From: Jejubacter sp036620675 | GTDB lineage: Bacteria; Pseudomonadota; Gammaproteobacteria; Enterobacterales; Enterobacteriaceae | Direction: 5' to 3' (one strand) | Assembly: GCA_036620675.1 (NCBI GenBank) | Contig: JAZHEE010000009.1 | DNA: 64,000 bases | In this document: positions 51,829 to 61,135 of the stretch, piece after piece | How the letters are laid out: each line of letters opens with the position of its first letter | Numbering within the stretch: position 1 is the stretch's first letter | Position numbers and translations under genes: made by a program | Notes under the pieces: generated by a model | What the model was told of the DNA's origin: nothing | Database searches by the model: none | The model's input: only the letters and a program-made list of their open reading frames with translations

Positions 51829-52041
51829 TCAGGCCGTAACGGTAATGCTCTGCCCGTCGAAGGTGACCGTCTGACCGGCGACAATTTTGCAGCGCTTGCG
51901 GGTTTCGGTGACGCCGTCGACCTGAACCAGTCCTTCGGCAATGAAGATCTTCGCCTGTGCGCCGCTTTCGCTCCAGCCTTCGAGTTTCAGTAGGGAGCAC
52001 AGTTCAACGTGCGGGTGCTTACCCAGAGAGAAGGTTGCCAT
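51829..52041 (-). CDS. ybcJ: S4-like RNA-binding protein YbcJ
   Basis: The 70-residue protein (MATFSLGKHPHVELCSLLKL) is a compact alpha-L domain: FIAEGLVQVDGVTETRKRCK is the S4 RNA-binding signature. It probably binds structured RNA, and the E. coli homologue has such a fold. It starts one base after the folD stop, as in E. coli, so it is in the folD operon. Confidence 0.93.
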   Translation of the reverse strand: MATFSLGKHPHVELCSLLKLEGWSESGAQAKIFIAEGLVQVDGVTETRKRCKIVAGQTVTFDGQSITVTA

Positions 52042-52042
52042 C

Positions 52043-52909
52043 TTACGCTTCCTCCTGGTCGTGATACTCTTCGCAGGCTTGGAGGGTGTTCTGAATTAGC
52101 GTTGCGACCGTCATTGGCCCCACGCCACCCGGCACTGGGGTTATCCAGGAAGCGCGTTTTGCCGCCTCTTCAAACACCACATCGCCCACCACTTTTCCGC
52201 TTTCCAGACGGTTAATGCCAACGTCGATAACGATGGCGCCTTCTTTGATCCAGTCACCCGGGATAAAGCCCGGCTTACCAACGGCCACGATCAGCAGATC
52301 GGCGTTTTCTACGTGCTGGCGCAGATTTTTGGTGAAGCGATGGGTGACGGTAGTGGTGCAGCCCGCCAGCAACAGCTCCATGCTCATTGGGCGGCCAACG
52401 ATGTTGGAAGCGCCTATCACAACGGCGTTCAGGCCATAGGTATCGATGTTATAGCGTTCCAGCAGGGTCACAATACCGCGTGGAGTGCAGGGACGCAGGC
52501 GCGGCGCGCGCTGGCACAGACGGCCTACGTTATAAGGGTGAAAGCCATCCACGTCTTTATCGGGTGCGATGCGCTCCAGCACCTTCACATTATCGATGCC
52601 CGCCGGCAGCGGAAGCTGAACCAGAATGCCATCGATAGCGTTATCGGCATTGAGTTCGTCAATCAGCGCCAGAAGCTGCGCTTCAGTGGTGGTTTCCGGC
52701 AAATCGTAAGAGCGCGAGACGAAGCCTACCTCATCACAGGCGCGACGTTTGCTGGCGACGTAGATCTGCGACGCCGGGTTGGCGCCTACCAGAATCACCG
52801 CCAGCCCCGGCGCGCGTTTCCCGCTCGCTACCCGTGCCTGTACCTGGTGCGCAACTTCCTGCCGAACCTGCTGCGCAATCGTTTTACCGTCAATAATCTT
52901 TGCTGCCAT
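52043..52909 (-). CDS. folD: Methylenetetrahydrofolate dehydrogenase/cyclohydrolase FolD
   Basis: The 288-residue bifunctional enzyme makes 10-formyl-THF from 5,10-methylene-THF with NADP+. The catalytic site is YVASKRRACDEVGF (Lys in the xKxxxC motif), followed by ILVQLPLP, the dinucleotide-binding VIGASNIVGRPM, and VGINR..PVPGGVGPMT. Length as in E. coli. It heads folD-ybcJ and is divergent from the fim operon. Confidence 0.97.
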   Translation of the reverse strand: MAAKIIDGKTIAQQVRQEVAHQVQARVASGKRAPGLAVILVGANPASQIYVASKRRACDEVGFVSRSYDLPETTTEAQLLALIDELNADNAIDGILVQLPLPAGIDNVKVLERIAPDKDVDGFHPYNVGRLCQRAPRLRPCTPRGIVTLLERYNIDTYGLNAVVIGASNIVGRPMSMELLLAGCTTTVTHRFTKNLRQHVENADLLIVAVGKPGFIPGDWIKEGAIVIDVGINRLESGKVVGDVVFEEAAKRASWITPVPGGVGPMTVATLIQNTLQACEEYHDQEEA

Positions 52910-53391
52910 CAGAGAGAGGATTCCATCTGTTTCAAGGGTGAAGGGGGATGCGCATATTCTGTCAGAAGCACGGCGTGCTGTCAGTCTCCGATTGCCTCTT
53001 TTCCTGGGCCGCTGGTGTCGGATTGGCTGGTGCCAGGGTGCTGACTGAGAGAACGCTTGTTGCTTTTCTTAATGTCTAATAAGACGTTTCGTGAAATTTA
53101 TAAAGCATTAACTAATATTTTCCCCGGGAGCGATGAATTAATTTAGCGGCGTGGCGAAATGCCCGTCAGGAAAAATAATTGATGTCTGAAACTTAACGCT
53201 GGTTTACTGGAAGCAGGCAACACTCCGGTGTTGTTAATTTCAATACAGTAGCTGGTGTTTTTTTGTTTTTAATGACCAGGTATTACTCCAAAGGATGTGG
53301 AGCGCTTTACGGTATTTTTAATACCAGTGATGATTAAAACGGAATGATGCAGGAAGCATTTTCCGAATGCGTGTTAATTAAAGGAATTTCC
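52910..53391. other. Intergenic region between folD and fimA
   Basis: These 482 bases hold the folD promoter on the left and the fim promoter on the right. I looked for a fimS-like invertible element and saw no paired inverted repeat of the E. coli type, and no fimB or fimE recombinase is present. Control by FimZ, as in Salmonella, is more likely. The right 300 bases are AT-rich. Confidence 0.55.
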
Positions 53392-53955
53392 ATGAAATTG
53401 AATAAAATTACTCTGAGTGTTATGTCTGCTGCCATGCTGACTGTCTGTAGCGTAAGTGCTGATGAGCCTGCCGAGGCGGTTGTGGTAAACGGCGGCACTA
53501 TCCATTTCAAAGGTGATTTGGTTAATGCCGCCTGCGCCGTTAGTACTGAATCTGCGGATAAAATAGTGCGTCTTGGCCAGTACCGTACTGCCGCCTTCAC
53601 CAAAGTTGGCGATACCAGTGCGAAAATTCCGTTTACCATCGTGCTAAATGACTGCGATCCCAGCGTTTCCTCTACGGCTTCTGTTGCTTTCTCTGGCCAG
53701 TCTGATGCCACCGATCCGACGCTGCTGGCGATTTCTTCGGGAGATAATACCACCACCGCTACCGGCGTAGGCATTGAGATTCTGGACAATACCTCCCGGG
53801 TGCTGACACCGAACGGTTCCCGCTTTTCTACTGCCCAGGCGCTGGTAAAAGGGGCAAACACGCTGAACTTTAGCGCTCGTTACAAGGCGACTGCTGCGAC
53901 AGCGACTGCCGGTCAGGCCAATGCCGATGCGACCTTTGTAATGAAATACGAATAA
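53392..53955 (+). CDS. fimA: Type 1 fimbrial major subunit FimA
   Basis: The 187-residue pilin starts at ATG 53392 after AAAGGA, with a signal peptide cut after about residue 23 (SVSA). The disulfide cysteine in AACAVSTES and its partner in LNDCDP fit the pilin fold. The C-terminal strand ends ADATFVMKYE with the conserved penultimate Tyr. It is the first gene and has the largest downstream gap (68 bases), as expected for the major subunit, which is made in excess. Locus position between folD and argU matches Salmonella fimA and E. coli sfmA. Confidence 0.92.
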   Translation: MKLNKITLSVMSAAMLTVCSVSADEPAEAVVVNGGTIHFKGDLVNAACAVSTESADKIVRLGQYRTAAFTKVGDTSAKIPFTIVLNDCDPSVSSTASVAFSGQSDATDPTLLAISSGDNTTTATGVGIEILDNTSRVLTPNGSRFSTAQALVKGANTLNFSARYKATAATATAGQANADATFVMKYE

Positions 53956-54023
53956 CGGTTACGCACAAGGATGAAGGTTCGCTCCAGGGAGGGGGCGCTT
54001 TTCTGGCAGGAAATTGAGGCAAG

Positions 54024-54566
54024 ATGAAAATATGGCAATGGCTGCTGCTGCTGGTGATAGCCCCCACCAGTCTGGCACTGGCGAAGAGCTTCATCACTAT
54101 TGACGGTGGTCGGCTTCATTTGCAGGGAAAGCTGGTCAATGGAGCCTGTGCTGTGGTGTCTGAAGACCATCATATGAATGTGGATATGGGGAGCTATCGC
54201 AGTCACTTTTTTTCCGGCGTGGGGAGCTATGCGCCGCTGAGCGTGCCCTTTAGCGTCCGGCTTACCGGCTGCCGCCCGGACATTCTGCGCAGCGTGGGGA
54301 TCATGTTTAGTGGCGAAACCCCGGATGAAGATCCTCAGGTCTTTCTGGCGGCGATCCGGGTTGACGGCCGTGATATCAGCAGCGGTATCGGTCTGGCGCT
54401 GTTTGACGCCGGACAGCAGCTCATTATTCCCGGTGTTCAGTCCATAACGCTATTACCGAACAGAGATAATGCCCTGCATTTTATTGCGCGCTATCGCGCC
54501 GTGTCCCGGGAAATAACACCGGGACAGGTTCATTCCACTCTGTGGTTCACGCTGGTTTATCCCTGA
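54024..54566 (+). CDS. fimI: Fimbrial minor subunit FimI
   Basis: A 180-residue pilin-like protein with a signal peptide (cut after LALA, about residue 20). Cysteines lie in NGACAVVSED and LTGCRPD, and the end is WFTLVYP. It is second in the cluster, as is fimI in fimAICDHF. FimI likely anchors or ends the fibre. The chaperone gene follows 26 bases later. Confidence 0.88.
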   Translation: MKIWQWLLLLVIAPTSLALAKSFITIDGGRLHLQGKLVNGACAVVSEDHHMNVDMGSYRSHFFSGVGSYAPLSVPFSVRLTGCRPDILRSVGIMFSGETPDEDPQVFLAAIRVDGRDISSGIGLALFDAGQQLIIPGVQSITLLPNRDNALHFIARYRAVSREITPGQVHSTLWFTLVYP

Positions 54567-54592
54567 CTCTTTTATTCTGATGGTGGCATTAA

Positions 54593-55288
54593 ATGAATGA
54601 TAATTTTAGAACAGGCCTGTTTTTTCTCTGGCTCCTGCTATTTCTTCCGTTTACCAGCCAGGCGGCTGGCGGTGTGGCGTTAGGTGCGACCCGGGTAATT
54701 TATCCCGCTGGTGCCCAGCAAACCTCTCTGGCGATTACTAATAGCGACGTCCGGGATCGATATCTGATTAATGCCTGGGTTGATAATGAGGCCGGCAAGA
54801 AAGATAAGCGCTTTGTGGTTACACCGCCGCTGTTTGTGAGCGAGCCGAAAAGCGAAAATACGCTACGCATTATCTATGTCGGCGAGCCATTGCCCGATGA
54901 CCGTGAATCGCTGTTCTGGATGAATGTGAAGGCCATTCCTTCGGTAGAAAAAGAGAGTATCGAAGGTAAGAACGTGCTGCAACTGGCGATTCTGTCGCGC
55001 ATTAAACTGTTTGTTCGCCCATTAAAATTGCGCATGCAGCCGGAAGAGGCGCGGTCGAGGCTGCGTTTCAGCCGCGGCGGCGGCGCCCTGGCTATTGATA
55101 ACCCGACACCCTATTACGTCACGCTGGTCAATCTGAAGATAGGGGAGACGAAGCTCCCTAACACCATGGTTCCCCCGCAGCAGAGCGCTCGCGTTCACCT
55201 GGCCTCTGGCGTTCAGGGCGCCGTGACCTTCCAGACCGTAAATGACTATGGCGCGCTGACGCCGGTGCAAAGCGTCGCCATGCGCTAA
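54593..55288 (+). CDS. fimC: Periplasmic fimbrial chaperone FimC
   Basis: The 231-residue PapD-like chaperone has a signal peptide (to about residue 24) and two Ig-like domains. GVALGATRVIYPAGAQQTSL contains the N-terminal Arg, and LFVSEPKSENTLRIIYV the conserved chaperone region with the subunit-binding strand. IKLFVRP and IDNPTPYYVTLVNL are signature blocks. It caps pilin subunits and delivers them to the usher. Confidence 0.95.
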   Translation: MNDNFRTGLFFLWLLLFLPFTSQAAGGVALGATRVIYPAGAQQTSLAITNSDVRDRYLINAWVDNEAGKKDKRFVVTPPLFVSEPKSENTLRIIYVGEPLPDDRESLFWMNVKAIPSVEKESIEGKNVLQLAILSRIKLFVRPLKLRMQPEEARSRLRFSRGGGALAIDNPTPYYVTLVNLKIGETKLPNTMVPPQQSARVHLASGVQGAVTFQTVNDYGALTPVQSVAMR

Positions 55289-55315
55289 AGCGCCATTGGA
55301 ATGACGGGAGGGACA

Positions 55316-57955
55316 ATGAACAGGTCACAAGGATGCCGACTCAGGACGGGCAGGGATGAATTGCGGCTGGCCGCTTTGACGGTCGCACTGATGGCGGCGT
55401 TGTATCCCGCACAGGGCTTTGGCGAAAGTTATTTTAACCCGGCGTTTTTATCCGAGGATACCGCAAGCATCGCGGATCTGACCCGTTTTGCTAAAGGCCA
55501 CGGTCAGGCGCCCGGCGTTTATCGGGTGGATGTCTGGCGTAACGATGAGTTTATCGCGAGCCGGGATATCCGGTTTGATGAAGCGGCCCGGCCCCCTGGC
55601 GCGCAGGTGAAATCCGGCGGACTTACCCCCTGCCTGGATATCGACTGGCTGAAACGGCTGGGGGTGAATCTGCGCGCTTTTCCGGCGCTGGAAAAGTATC
55701 AGCCCGGCGAGTGCGTTGCGCTGGCGCAGGCCATTCCGGGCGCGCTGGCCGATCTCGATTTCGCGACGCTGCGTCTGAACATTAGCCTGCCTCAGGCATC
55801 GCTAAGCAATAGCGCTCGCGGCTATATTCCGCCGGAAGAGTGGGATGAAGGAATTCCGGCGGCGTTGCTGAACTACAGCTTTACCGGTAATCGTGGTTCC
55901 GGCGATGACAGCGGCTACCTGAGTCTGCAGAGCGGTCTGAACTATGGCCCGTGGCGGCTGCGAAATAACGGGAGCTGGAGCCATACCAACGGTAACGGCG
56001 GCGGGGGAGGCCGCTGGCGTAATATCGGAACCTGGGTGCAGCGTACGGTGATACCGCTGAAATCCGAGCTGGTGATGGGCGACGGTAACAGCAGCAACGA
56101 GATTTACGATAGCCTGGGCTTTCGCGGCATGCGGTTAAGCTCCTCCGATAGCATGTATCCGGATAGCCTGCAGGGCTACGCGCCGACCGTACGCGGTATC
56201 GCCCGGGGTAATGCCAAAGTGGTGGTGCGTCAGAATGGCTATGTTATCTATCAGAGCTATGTCCCCCCGGGGGCGTTCGCCATCAGCGATCTTAACCCCA
56301 CCTCGTCCAGTGGCGATCTGGATGTGACCGTGGAAGAAAAAGACGGTAGCCGCCAGCAGTATACGGTGCCGTATTCCACGGTACCGATGCTGCAACGTGA
56401 AGGGCGCCTGAAGTATGAGCTGGTGGTCGGCGACTTCCGTAGCGGCAGCGCGCAGCAGTCCAGTCCCTTTTTCGTGCAGGGAACGGCCATCGCCGGGCTG
56501 CCTCAGGGCTATACCCTGTATGGCGGCACCCAGATGGCCTCACGCTATAAGGCGCTAACCCTGGGAGCAGGAAAAAACATGGGGGAGTGGGGCGCGGTTT
56601 CGCTGGATATGACCCACGCCAACAGCGAACTTTCCGATGGCAGCAGGCATAAGGGGCAGTCTCTGCGCTTTCTTTATGCCAAATCCTTGAGTCCTTACGG
56701 TACTCACTTCCAGATGTTGGGCTACCGCTATTCGACACGCGGTTTTTATACCCTGGACGATGTGGCATGGGAGTCCATCGAAGGCTATGAGTATGAGATG
56801 GATACTGACGGTAGCGGCCACCGCGTGCCGGTAGCGCGTAGCTATCACAATCTGCGCTACGGCAAGAAAGGGCGGGTTCAGGTCAACCTCTCTCAGTCGC
56901 TGGGGAGCTATGGATCGTTTTATGTTTCAGGCAGCCAGCAAACCTGGTGGGGCACCAGCGAATCGAATACCTGGTACCAGATGGGCTATTCGGGGGGCTG
57001 GCACGGCGTCAGTTACTCCCTCTCCTGGTCCTGGAATAAATCGATGGGGCTTTCTGACAATGAGCGCATTGTCGCGTTAAATTTATCGGTTCCGATTAGC
57101 ACCCTGACGGGGCGCCACTATCTGCGCGAAACAGCGTTGGATCGCGCTTACGCAACCTTCGGCGCCAGCCGTAACTCCAACGGCAATAGTCGCTGGCAAA
57201 CCGGGGTCAGCGGCACGCTGCTGGAAGGTCGCAACCTGAACTACAGCGTGAACCAGGGGCACAGTAATACCAGTGGCAGTAGCGGTAGTCTGAACGCGAA
57301 CTGGCAGGGGACGTATGGCACTCTGGGAGCCGGATATAACTACGATCGCCATCAGCATCAATATAACTGGCAGCTTTCCGGCGGCGCGGTAGCGCACGCC
57401 AATGGTATTACTCTCAGCCAGTCGTTGGGGGATAGCAACGTGCTGATTAAAGCGCCGGGGGCATCCGGTATTCGGATCGAAAATCAGACCGGGGTTCAGA
57501 CTGACTGGCGCGGTTATACGGTGGTGCCTTACGCCACGGTATATCGCCACAACCGCATCGCGCTGGATGTCAACAGCATGAACAATCACACCGATATCGA
57601 ACGTAACGTCAGTAATGTGGTGCCCACCCGGGGTGCTATGGTTCGGGCGGATTTCAATACCCGTATTGGGGTTCGGGCGCTGATCACCTTGACCCGCCAC
57701 AGCCGCGCTATCCCCTTTGGGGCGACGGTTCGGGAAATCCAGAGCGGGGCCACAGGAATGGTAGGTGATGAAGGGCAGGCCTGGATTAGCGGGTTGCCGC
57801 TTAGGGGGCAACTGCTGGCGCAGTGGGGGGAAGGCGCTGATATGCGCTGCCTGGCCAACTATGCGCTGCCGCCTTCGGCAATGAATAAACCCGTGGTGAT
57901 GGAAACCGCCGTTTGTCTGCCGACATCGGCGGTAACTCAGAAAGGATCGCAATGA
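55316..57955 (+). CDS. fimD: Outer-membrane fimbrial usher FimD
   Basis: ATG 55316 follows GGGAGG, and an upstream in-frame ATG at 55301 has no such site. The 879 residues include a signal peptide, an N-terminal chaperone-binding domain (FNPAFLSEDTASIADLTRF), a 24-strand barrel with plug domain (YQSYVPPGAFAISDLNPT), and C-terminal domains rich in cysteine (MRCLANYALP, TAVCLP). It moves and polymerises pilins. Its stop overlaps the fimH start. Confidence 0.96.
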   Translation: MNRSQGCRLRTGRDELRLAALTVALMAALYPAQGFGESYFNPAFLSEDTASIADLTRFAKGHGQAPGVYRVDVWRNDEFIASRDIRFDEAARPPGAQVKSGGLTPCLDIDWLKRLGVNLRAFPALEKYQPGECVALAQAIPGALADLDFATLRLNISLPQASLSNSARGYIPPEEWDEGIPAALLNYSFTGNRGSGDDSGYLSLQSGLNYGPWRLRNNGSWSHTNGNGGGGGRWRNIGTWVQRTVIPLKSELVMGDGNSSNEIYDSLGFRGMRLSSSDSMYPDSLQGYAPTVRGIARGNAKVVVRQNGYVIYQSYVPPGAFAISDLNPTSSSGDLDVTVEEKDGSRQQYTVPYSTVPMLQREGRLKYELVVGDFRSGSAQQSSPFFVQGTAIAGLPQGYTLYGGTQMASRYKALTLGAGKNMGEWGAVSLDMTHANSELSDGSRHKGQSLRFLYAKSLSPYGTHFQMLGYRYSTRGFYTLDDVAWESIEGYEYEMDTDGSGHRVPVARSYHNLRYGKKGRVQVNLSQSLGSYGSFYVSGSQQTWWGTSESNTWYQMGYSGGWHGVSYSLSWSWNKSMGLSDNERIVALNLSVPISTLTGRHYLRETALDRAYATFGASRNSNGNSRWQTGVSGTLLEGRNLNYSVNQGHSNTSGSSGSLNANWQGTYGTLGAGYNYDRHQHQYNWQLSGGAVAHANGITLSQSLGDSNVLIKAPGASGIRIENQTGVQTDWRGYTVVPYATVYRHNRIALDVNSMNNHTDIERNVSNVVPTRGAMVRADFNTRIGVRALITLTRHSRAIPFGATVREIQSGATGMVGDEGQAWISGLPLRGQLLAQWGEGADMRCLANYALPPSAMNKPVVMETAVCLPTSAVTQKGSQ

Positions 57956-58953
57956 AAACAGTCATTACTCTGGCGGTGTTCACCCTGCTGGCGGCGTTAC
58001 CCGTTCAGGCCGGGCTATGTCTAAATTCTGAAGGTACGCCGACCGATATTTATTACGATTTGTCGCAAACTTTGAACAGCAGCAATAATAGCATTGGGCA
58101 ACTTGTTGAACTGACGGAAAAGTCCGGTTGGGTTGGGGTCAGGGCCACCTGTCCGGCGGGTACCGGGGTGGATTATACCTACCGCAGCTACGTCAGCGAT
58201 CTGCCGGTGCAGAGTACTCAGGACGGTTTCCGGTATCTGAAACTGAATGATTACCTGGATGGCGCGATGAGCATTACCGATGATTTTGCCGGACGCTTTT
58301 TTCCACCCGTTAACGACATTCGCATGGGGCGCCACCCTAATGTGCCAAAACAGAGGCCGTTTCCGGTTAAGGATTCAAAACTGGTGTTTCGCCTGAAGGT
58401 GATCCGGCCTTTTATCAATATGGTGCCGATACCGCGCCAGACCATGTTTCGGGTCTATGTCACCACGGCTCAGGGGGAAGCGTTAGTCACGCCGGTTTAT
58501 ACCATCAGCTATAGCGGACGGGTTGAAGTGCCCCAGAGTTGTGAAGTTAACGCCGGTCAGGTGGTGGAGTTCGACTTCGGCGACATTGGCGCGGCATTGT
58601 TTAGCCAGGCGGGCGCCGGAAACCGTCCACGGGGCGTTAACCCACAGACTAAAACGATCGCCATTAAGTGTACTAACGTGGATGCCCAGGCATATCTCTC
58701 TTTGCGTCTGGAGGCGGAGCGTGCATCAGGCACGGCGATGGTTTCGGACAACAGCGATCTGGGATTTATGGTTTCCGGAAGTAGCGGAACGCCGCTAACG
58801 CCGAACAACCCCGGCAGTAAGATTGGCTTCCAACTGGATAGCGGTGCCGCCGCCAGCGTTCCGATCCGCGCCTGGCCGATCAGCGTTACCGGTAATAAGC
58901 CTGCTGAAGGCCCTTTCACGGCCAGGGGCTATTTGCGTGTGGATTATGATTAA
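57952..58953 (+). CDS. fimH: Fimbrial tip adhesin, FimH-like
   Basis: The 333-residue protein is larger than the pilins, as two-domain adhesins are. After the signal peptide (PVQAGLC), residues to about 185 form the lectin-type receptor domain, with little likeness to known FimH. A pilin domain follows from GRVEVPQSCEVNAGQVVEFD. The ATG overlaps the fimD TGA. Being after fimD, it fits Salmonella fimH or E. coli sfmH. Receptor specificity cannot be read from the sequence. Confidence 0.88.
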   Translation: MKTVITLAVFTLLAALPVQAGLCLNSEGTPTDIYYDLSQTLNSSNNSIGQLVELTEKSGWVGVRATCPAGTGVDYTYRSYVSDLPVQSTQDGFRYLKLNDYLDGAMSITDDFAGRFFPPVNDIRMGRHPNVPKQRPFPVKDSKLVFRLKVIRPFINMVPIPRQTMFRVYVTTAQGEALVTPVYTISYSGRVEVPQSCEVNAGQVVEFDFGDIGAALFSQAGAGNRPRGVNPQTKTIAIKCTNVDAQAYLSLRLEAERASGTAMVSDNSDLGFMVSGSSGTPLTPNNPGSKIGFQLDSGAAASVPIRAWPISVTGNKPAEGPFTARGYLRVDYD

Positions 58954-58963
58954 GGGGAAGGGG

Positions 58964-59488
58964 ATGAATGGAATAGTGATATTTACGCTACTGCTGGCGT
59001 TGATATTCCCTGGAATTGTTGGCGCTACGCAGGGATCCTCGTTAGGGGAAATCAATATTGAACTGCGCGGTAACGTGGTGGGGCTAAGCTGCGTCGCCGC
59101 ACCGGGGAATGAAAACAAGACGGTTCAGCTTGGGCGTTGGGCGACAAAGCAGCTGGCGACGGCGGGGAGTATCAGTGCGCTGGTGCCTTTTAGTTTGCGC
59201 CTGACGGGGTGTCCGCCCGGGTCGGTATCCATTGCCTTTTCCGGGCGAGCAGCGACGATTCCTTCGTTACTGGCACTGTCTGACGGCAGTACGGCCGGTA
59301 ATGTGGCAGTGGAGATTCGCAACAGCGACAGACAGCGACTGGCGCTGGAAAGTGAAAGCCAGGGGGTCTCAGTCGACAGCGATGGAAACGCCACGCTGCA
59401 ATTTTTTGCTAATTATATTGCCATTGCTGATAATGTGACGGCCGGGAGTGCTGACGCTGATGCAACATTTATGATTAATTATTTCTGA
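58964..59488 (+). CDS. fimF: Fimbrial minor/adaptor subunit FimF-like
   Basis: I chose ATG 58964 because AAGGGGAAGGGG precedes it. The 174 residues have a signal peptide to about residue 22, pilin cysteines in GLSCVAAPG and LTGCPPG, and the end ADATFMINYF. It is the last gene of the operon, as in fimAICDHF, and likely joins the adhesin to the shaft. Confidence 0.87.
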   Translation: MNGIVIFTLLLALIFPGIVGATQGSSLGEINIELRGNVVGLSCVAAPGNENKTVQLGRWATKQLATAGSISALVPFSLRLTGCPPGSVSIAFSGRAATIPSLLALSDGSTAGNVAVEIRNSDRQRLALESESQGVSVDSDGNATLQFFANYIAIADNVTAGSADADATFMINYF

Positions 59489-59504
59489 ACGAAATTATCA
59501 GACA

Positions 59505-59533
59505 CATCGCTGAAATGAGAGTATTCAGCGATG
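59505..59533. terminator. Inverted repeat between fimF and fimZ
   Basis: CATCGCTGAA pairs perfectly with TTCAGCGATG around a 9-base loop. It lies between convergent genes and could end both transcripts, but no T-run follows. Confidence 0.5.
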
Positions 59534-59560
59534 CGATGGGGCTGTTAAATAGAGAGGATG

Positions 59561-60193
59561 CTATAACAGTTCATAGGACTTTGCATAATCAATTAGCTCT
59601 ACGATTGAACTGATTCCTAGTTTGGCGAAAATATTGGCTTTATGTGCGCTAATGGTTTTATTGCTTAATAATAACTGGCTGGCTATCTCCTTATTTGATA
59701 AGCCGTGGGCAAGGTAGCGTAATACCGTCACTTCACGATCGGATAGTGATGTCTCATTCAGTTTTCCATTCCGTGTTCTTTTATTGTTAATAACATCCAG
59801 AGTGTCGGAGGGGAAAAAGGAGTAACCGGCCAGTAACATATCTACAGCATTATAGATATCATTTTGATCCTTGCGTTTGCTGACGAATCCATTGGCGCCC
59901 GCGTGCATTGCCCTGATGGCGTAAAAACTCTCTGATTTTGAGGATAAGAATAGAACCTTTGTTTGCTTTTGAAGGCTTTTTATCCTTTTTAGTAGTGTAA
60001 ACCCGTCTGTGCCGGGGAGTTCGATATCCAGGATAATCAGATCTACCGTCTGGTTACGTAGGTGGTTAAGGACTTCCCTGCTGTCATCGGTTTTTAATAC
60101 GACGGTGATTTTTTCGTTGCGTTGTAGTAAAAGGTCAATCGACATTCTGACAATAGGTTGCTCGTCCATGATAATTACGGATGCCGTTTTCAT
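59561..60193 (-). CDS. fimZ: Fimbrial response regulator FimZ
   Basis: The 210-residue NarL/FixJ-type regulator has a receiver domain (acidic Asp10-Glu11, phosphoacceptor Asp56 in LIILDIELPG, Lys106) and a LuxR-type DNA-binding domain (SLSDREVTVLRYLAHGLSNK to the end). In Salmonella FimZ activates fimA with FimY. No fimY or fimW is visible here. It converges on the fim operon. Arg16, 39, 70, 94 and 139 use AGA or AGG, five of eleven arginines, codons that depend on the argU tRNA at 63415. Confidence 0.94.
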   Translation of the reverse strand: MKTASVIIMDEQPIVRMSIDLLLQRNEKITVVLKTDDSREVLNHLRNQTVDLIILDIELPGTDGFTLLKRIKSLQKQTKVLFLSSKSESFYAIRAMHAGANGFVSKRKDQNDIYNAVDMLLAGYSFFPSDTLDVINNKRTRNGKLNETSLSDREVTVLRYLAHGLSNKEIASQLLLSNKTISAHKANIFAKLGISSIVELIDYAKSYELL

Positions 60194-60829
60194 CTTATTT
60201 TCCTCGGTTTATTCGGGGCATTGAGTTTTTATCAAATATGCTAAACATACTGAGGGTGACGTCAGGGGGGGAAATTCCCTGATACGGCATCAGAGCTCCA
60301 CTGTTGAACAATGTCTTTATGTTTTGCTGTATTCATAAGAAAAAATTAAATTCTGATAAGAGTTTTGTTTATGAGTATAATGTTTTTATTATTAGTTGAT
60401 GACCATATCCTGTAGATGCGGTTATCAAAGGGGTCGACTCTGCTTTATCACCTTTGGGGCTAATCCCTTACCCGGCTGGCAGAGGTTCTTTCTGCGGCTT
60501 TTGTCTGCTCCTGTATCGATAATCAGTAACACCTTTCGGGAAGGTGATTTTTAATACTGGTATTGAAAATTGATAATGCCCGATCATTTTTCTATGTAGA
60601 AATACGTTATAAGAAAACGTTAAGGTTTGTATCACAATGCTTTAGCCTAAGAAACATAACTTTACTGATTTAGTTTTTTATTCTTTATTGTCATTATTTT
60701 TTGGTTGTAAATAACAATAAAGATTGTTGGGTAGCGTTTTGTTTCGGGTTTTATTCCTAATTTAACATATGATGTGATTAAGGCGGAAGGTTCTGTACCT
60801 CTGGTGGAGAACATGGTGCTCCTGTGGTG
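60194..60829. other. AT-rich spacer upstream of fimZ
   Basis: No protein gene is seen. The fimZ promoter must lie in the left part. The stretch 60400-60550 is less AT-rich than its flanks and ends in a hairpin with a T-run, so it could encode a small RNA (see the hairpin entry). Nothing else is recognisable. Confidence 0.5.
60530..60552 (+). terminator. Orphan rho-independent terminator-like hairpin
   Basis: CACCTT and AAGGTG form a stem around TCGGG, followed by ATTTTTAA. No coding frame precedes it on the plus strand, so it either ends a non-coding RNA or is left over from a lost gene. Confidence 0.55.
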
Positions 60830-60997
60830 TTAAGCGTTACTTTGAGTTGATGCGCTGATAAATGAAGGTTCGATATTCGCCAGATGTAATGAGAGCCATC
60901 TTTTATATAACGGGCTGTGAACCTGTCCGGGCGGGAAGATCGCGTAATCCTCGTTGCCCGGTAGGCGGTAGCAGCGCCTGTCGTCGGTGTTAAGCAT
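60830..60997 (-). CDS. Possible small or remnant protein of 55 residues
   Basis: From ATG 60997 the frame reads MLNTDDRRCYRLPGNEDYAI, and AAAGG lies five bases before the start. The same frame stays open upstream for about 35 more codons (including WQSTREHPSVKPNLPDIADN) to a stop near 61100, without another ATG. This suggests the C-terminal remnant of a longer gene as well as a possible short one. I recognise no family. The codon choice looks protein-like, unlike the spacer to its left. Confidence 0.3.
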   Translation of the reverse strand: MLNTDDRRCYRLPGNEDYAIFPPGQVHSPLYKRWLSLHLANIEPSFISASTQSNA

Positions 60998-61101
60998 CGC
61001 TACCTTTGATTTCTCATTATCAGCGATGTCCGGCAGATTGGGTTTTACGGATGGATGTTCGCGTGTGGATTGCCATAACGGTATCGACGCTGTATATTGT
61101 T

Positions 61102-61113
61102 ATGTTATAACAT
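61102..61113. promoter_or_regulatory. Zur-like palindrome upstream of rpmE2
   Basis: ATGTTATAACAT is a perfect 12-base palindrome, 22 bases before the rpmE2 start. It matches the core of the Zur box (TGTTATANTATAACA type) except for spacing at the centre. Zur represses rpmE2-rpmJ2 when zinc is plentiful in other enterics. Binding here is inferred. Confidence 0.65.
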
Positions 61114-61135
61114 TAGACAGTAAAGAGGAGTGCCT

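Noticed and set aside
52910..53391. A fimS-like invertible promoter element before fimA.
   Set aside because: I could not find paired inverted repeats a few hundred bases apart, and no site-specific recombinase gene is in the cluster.
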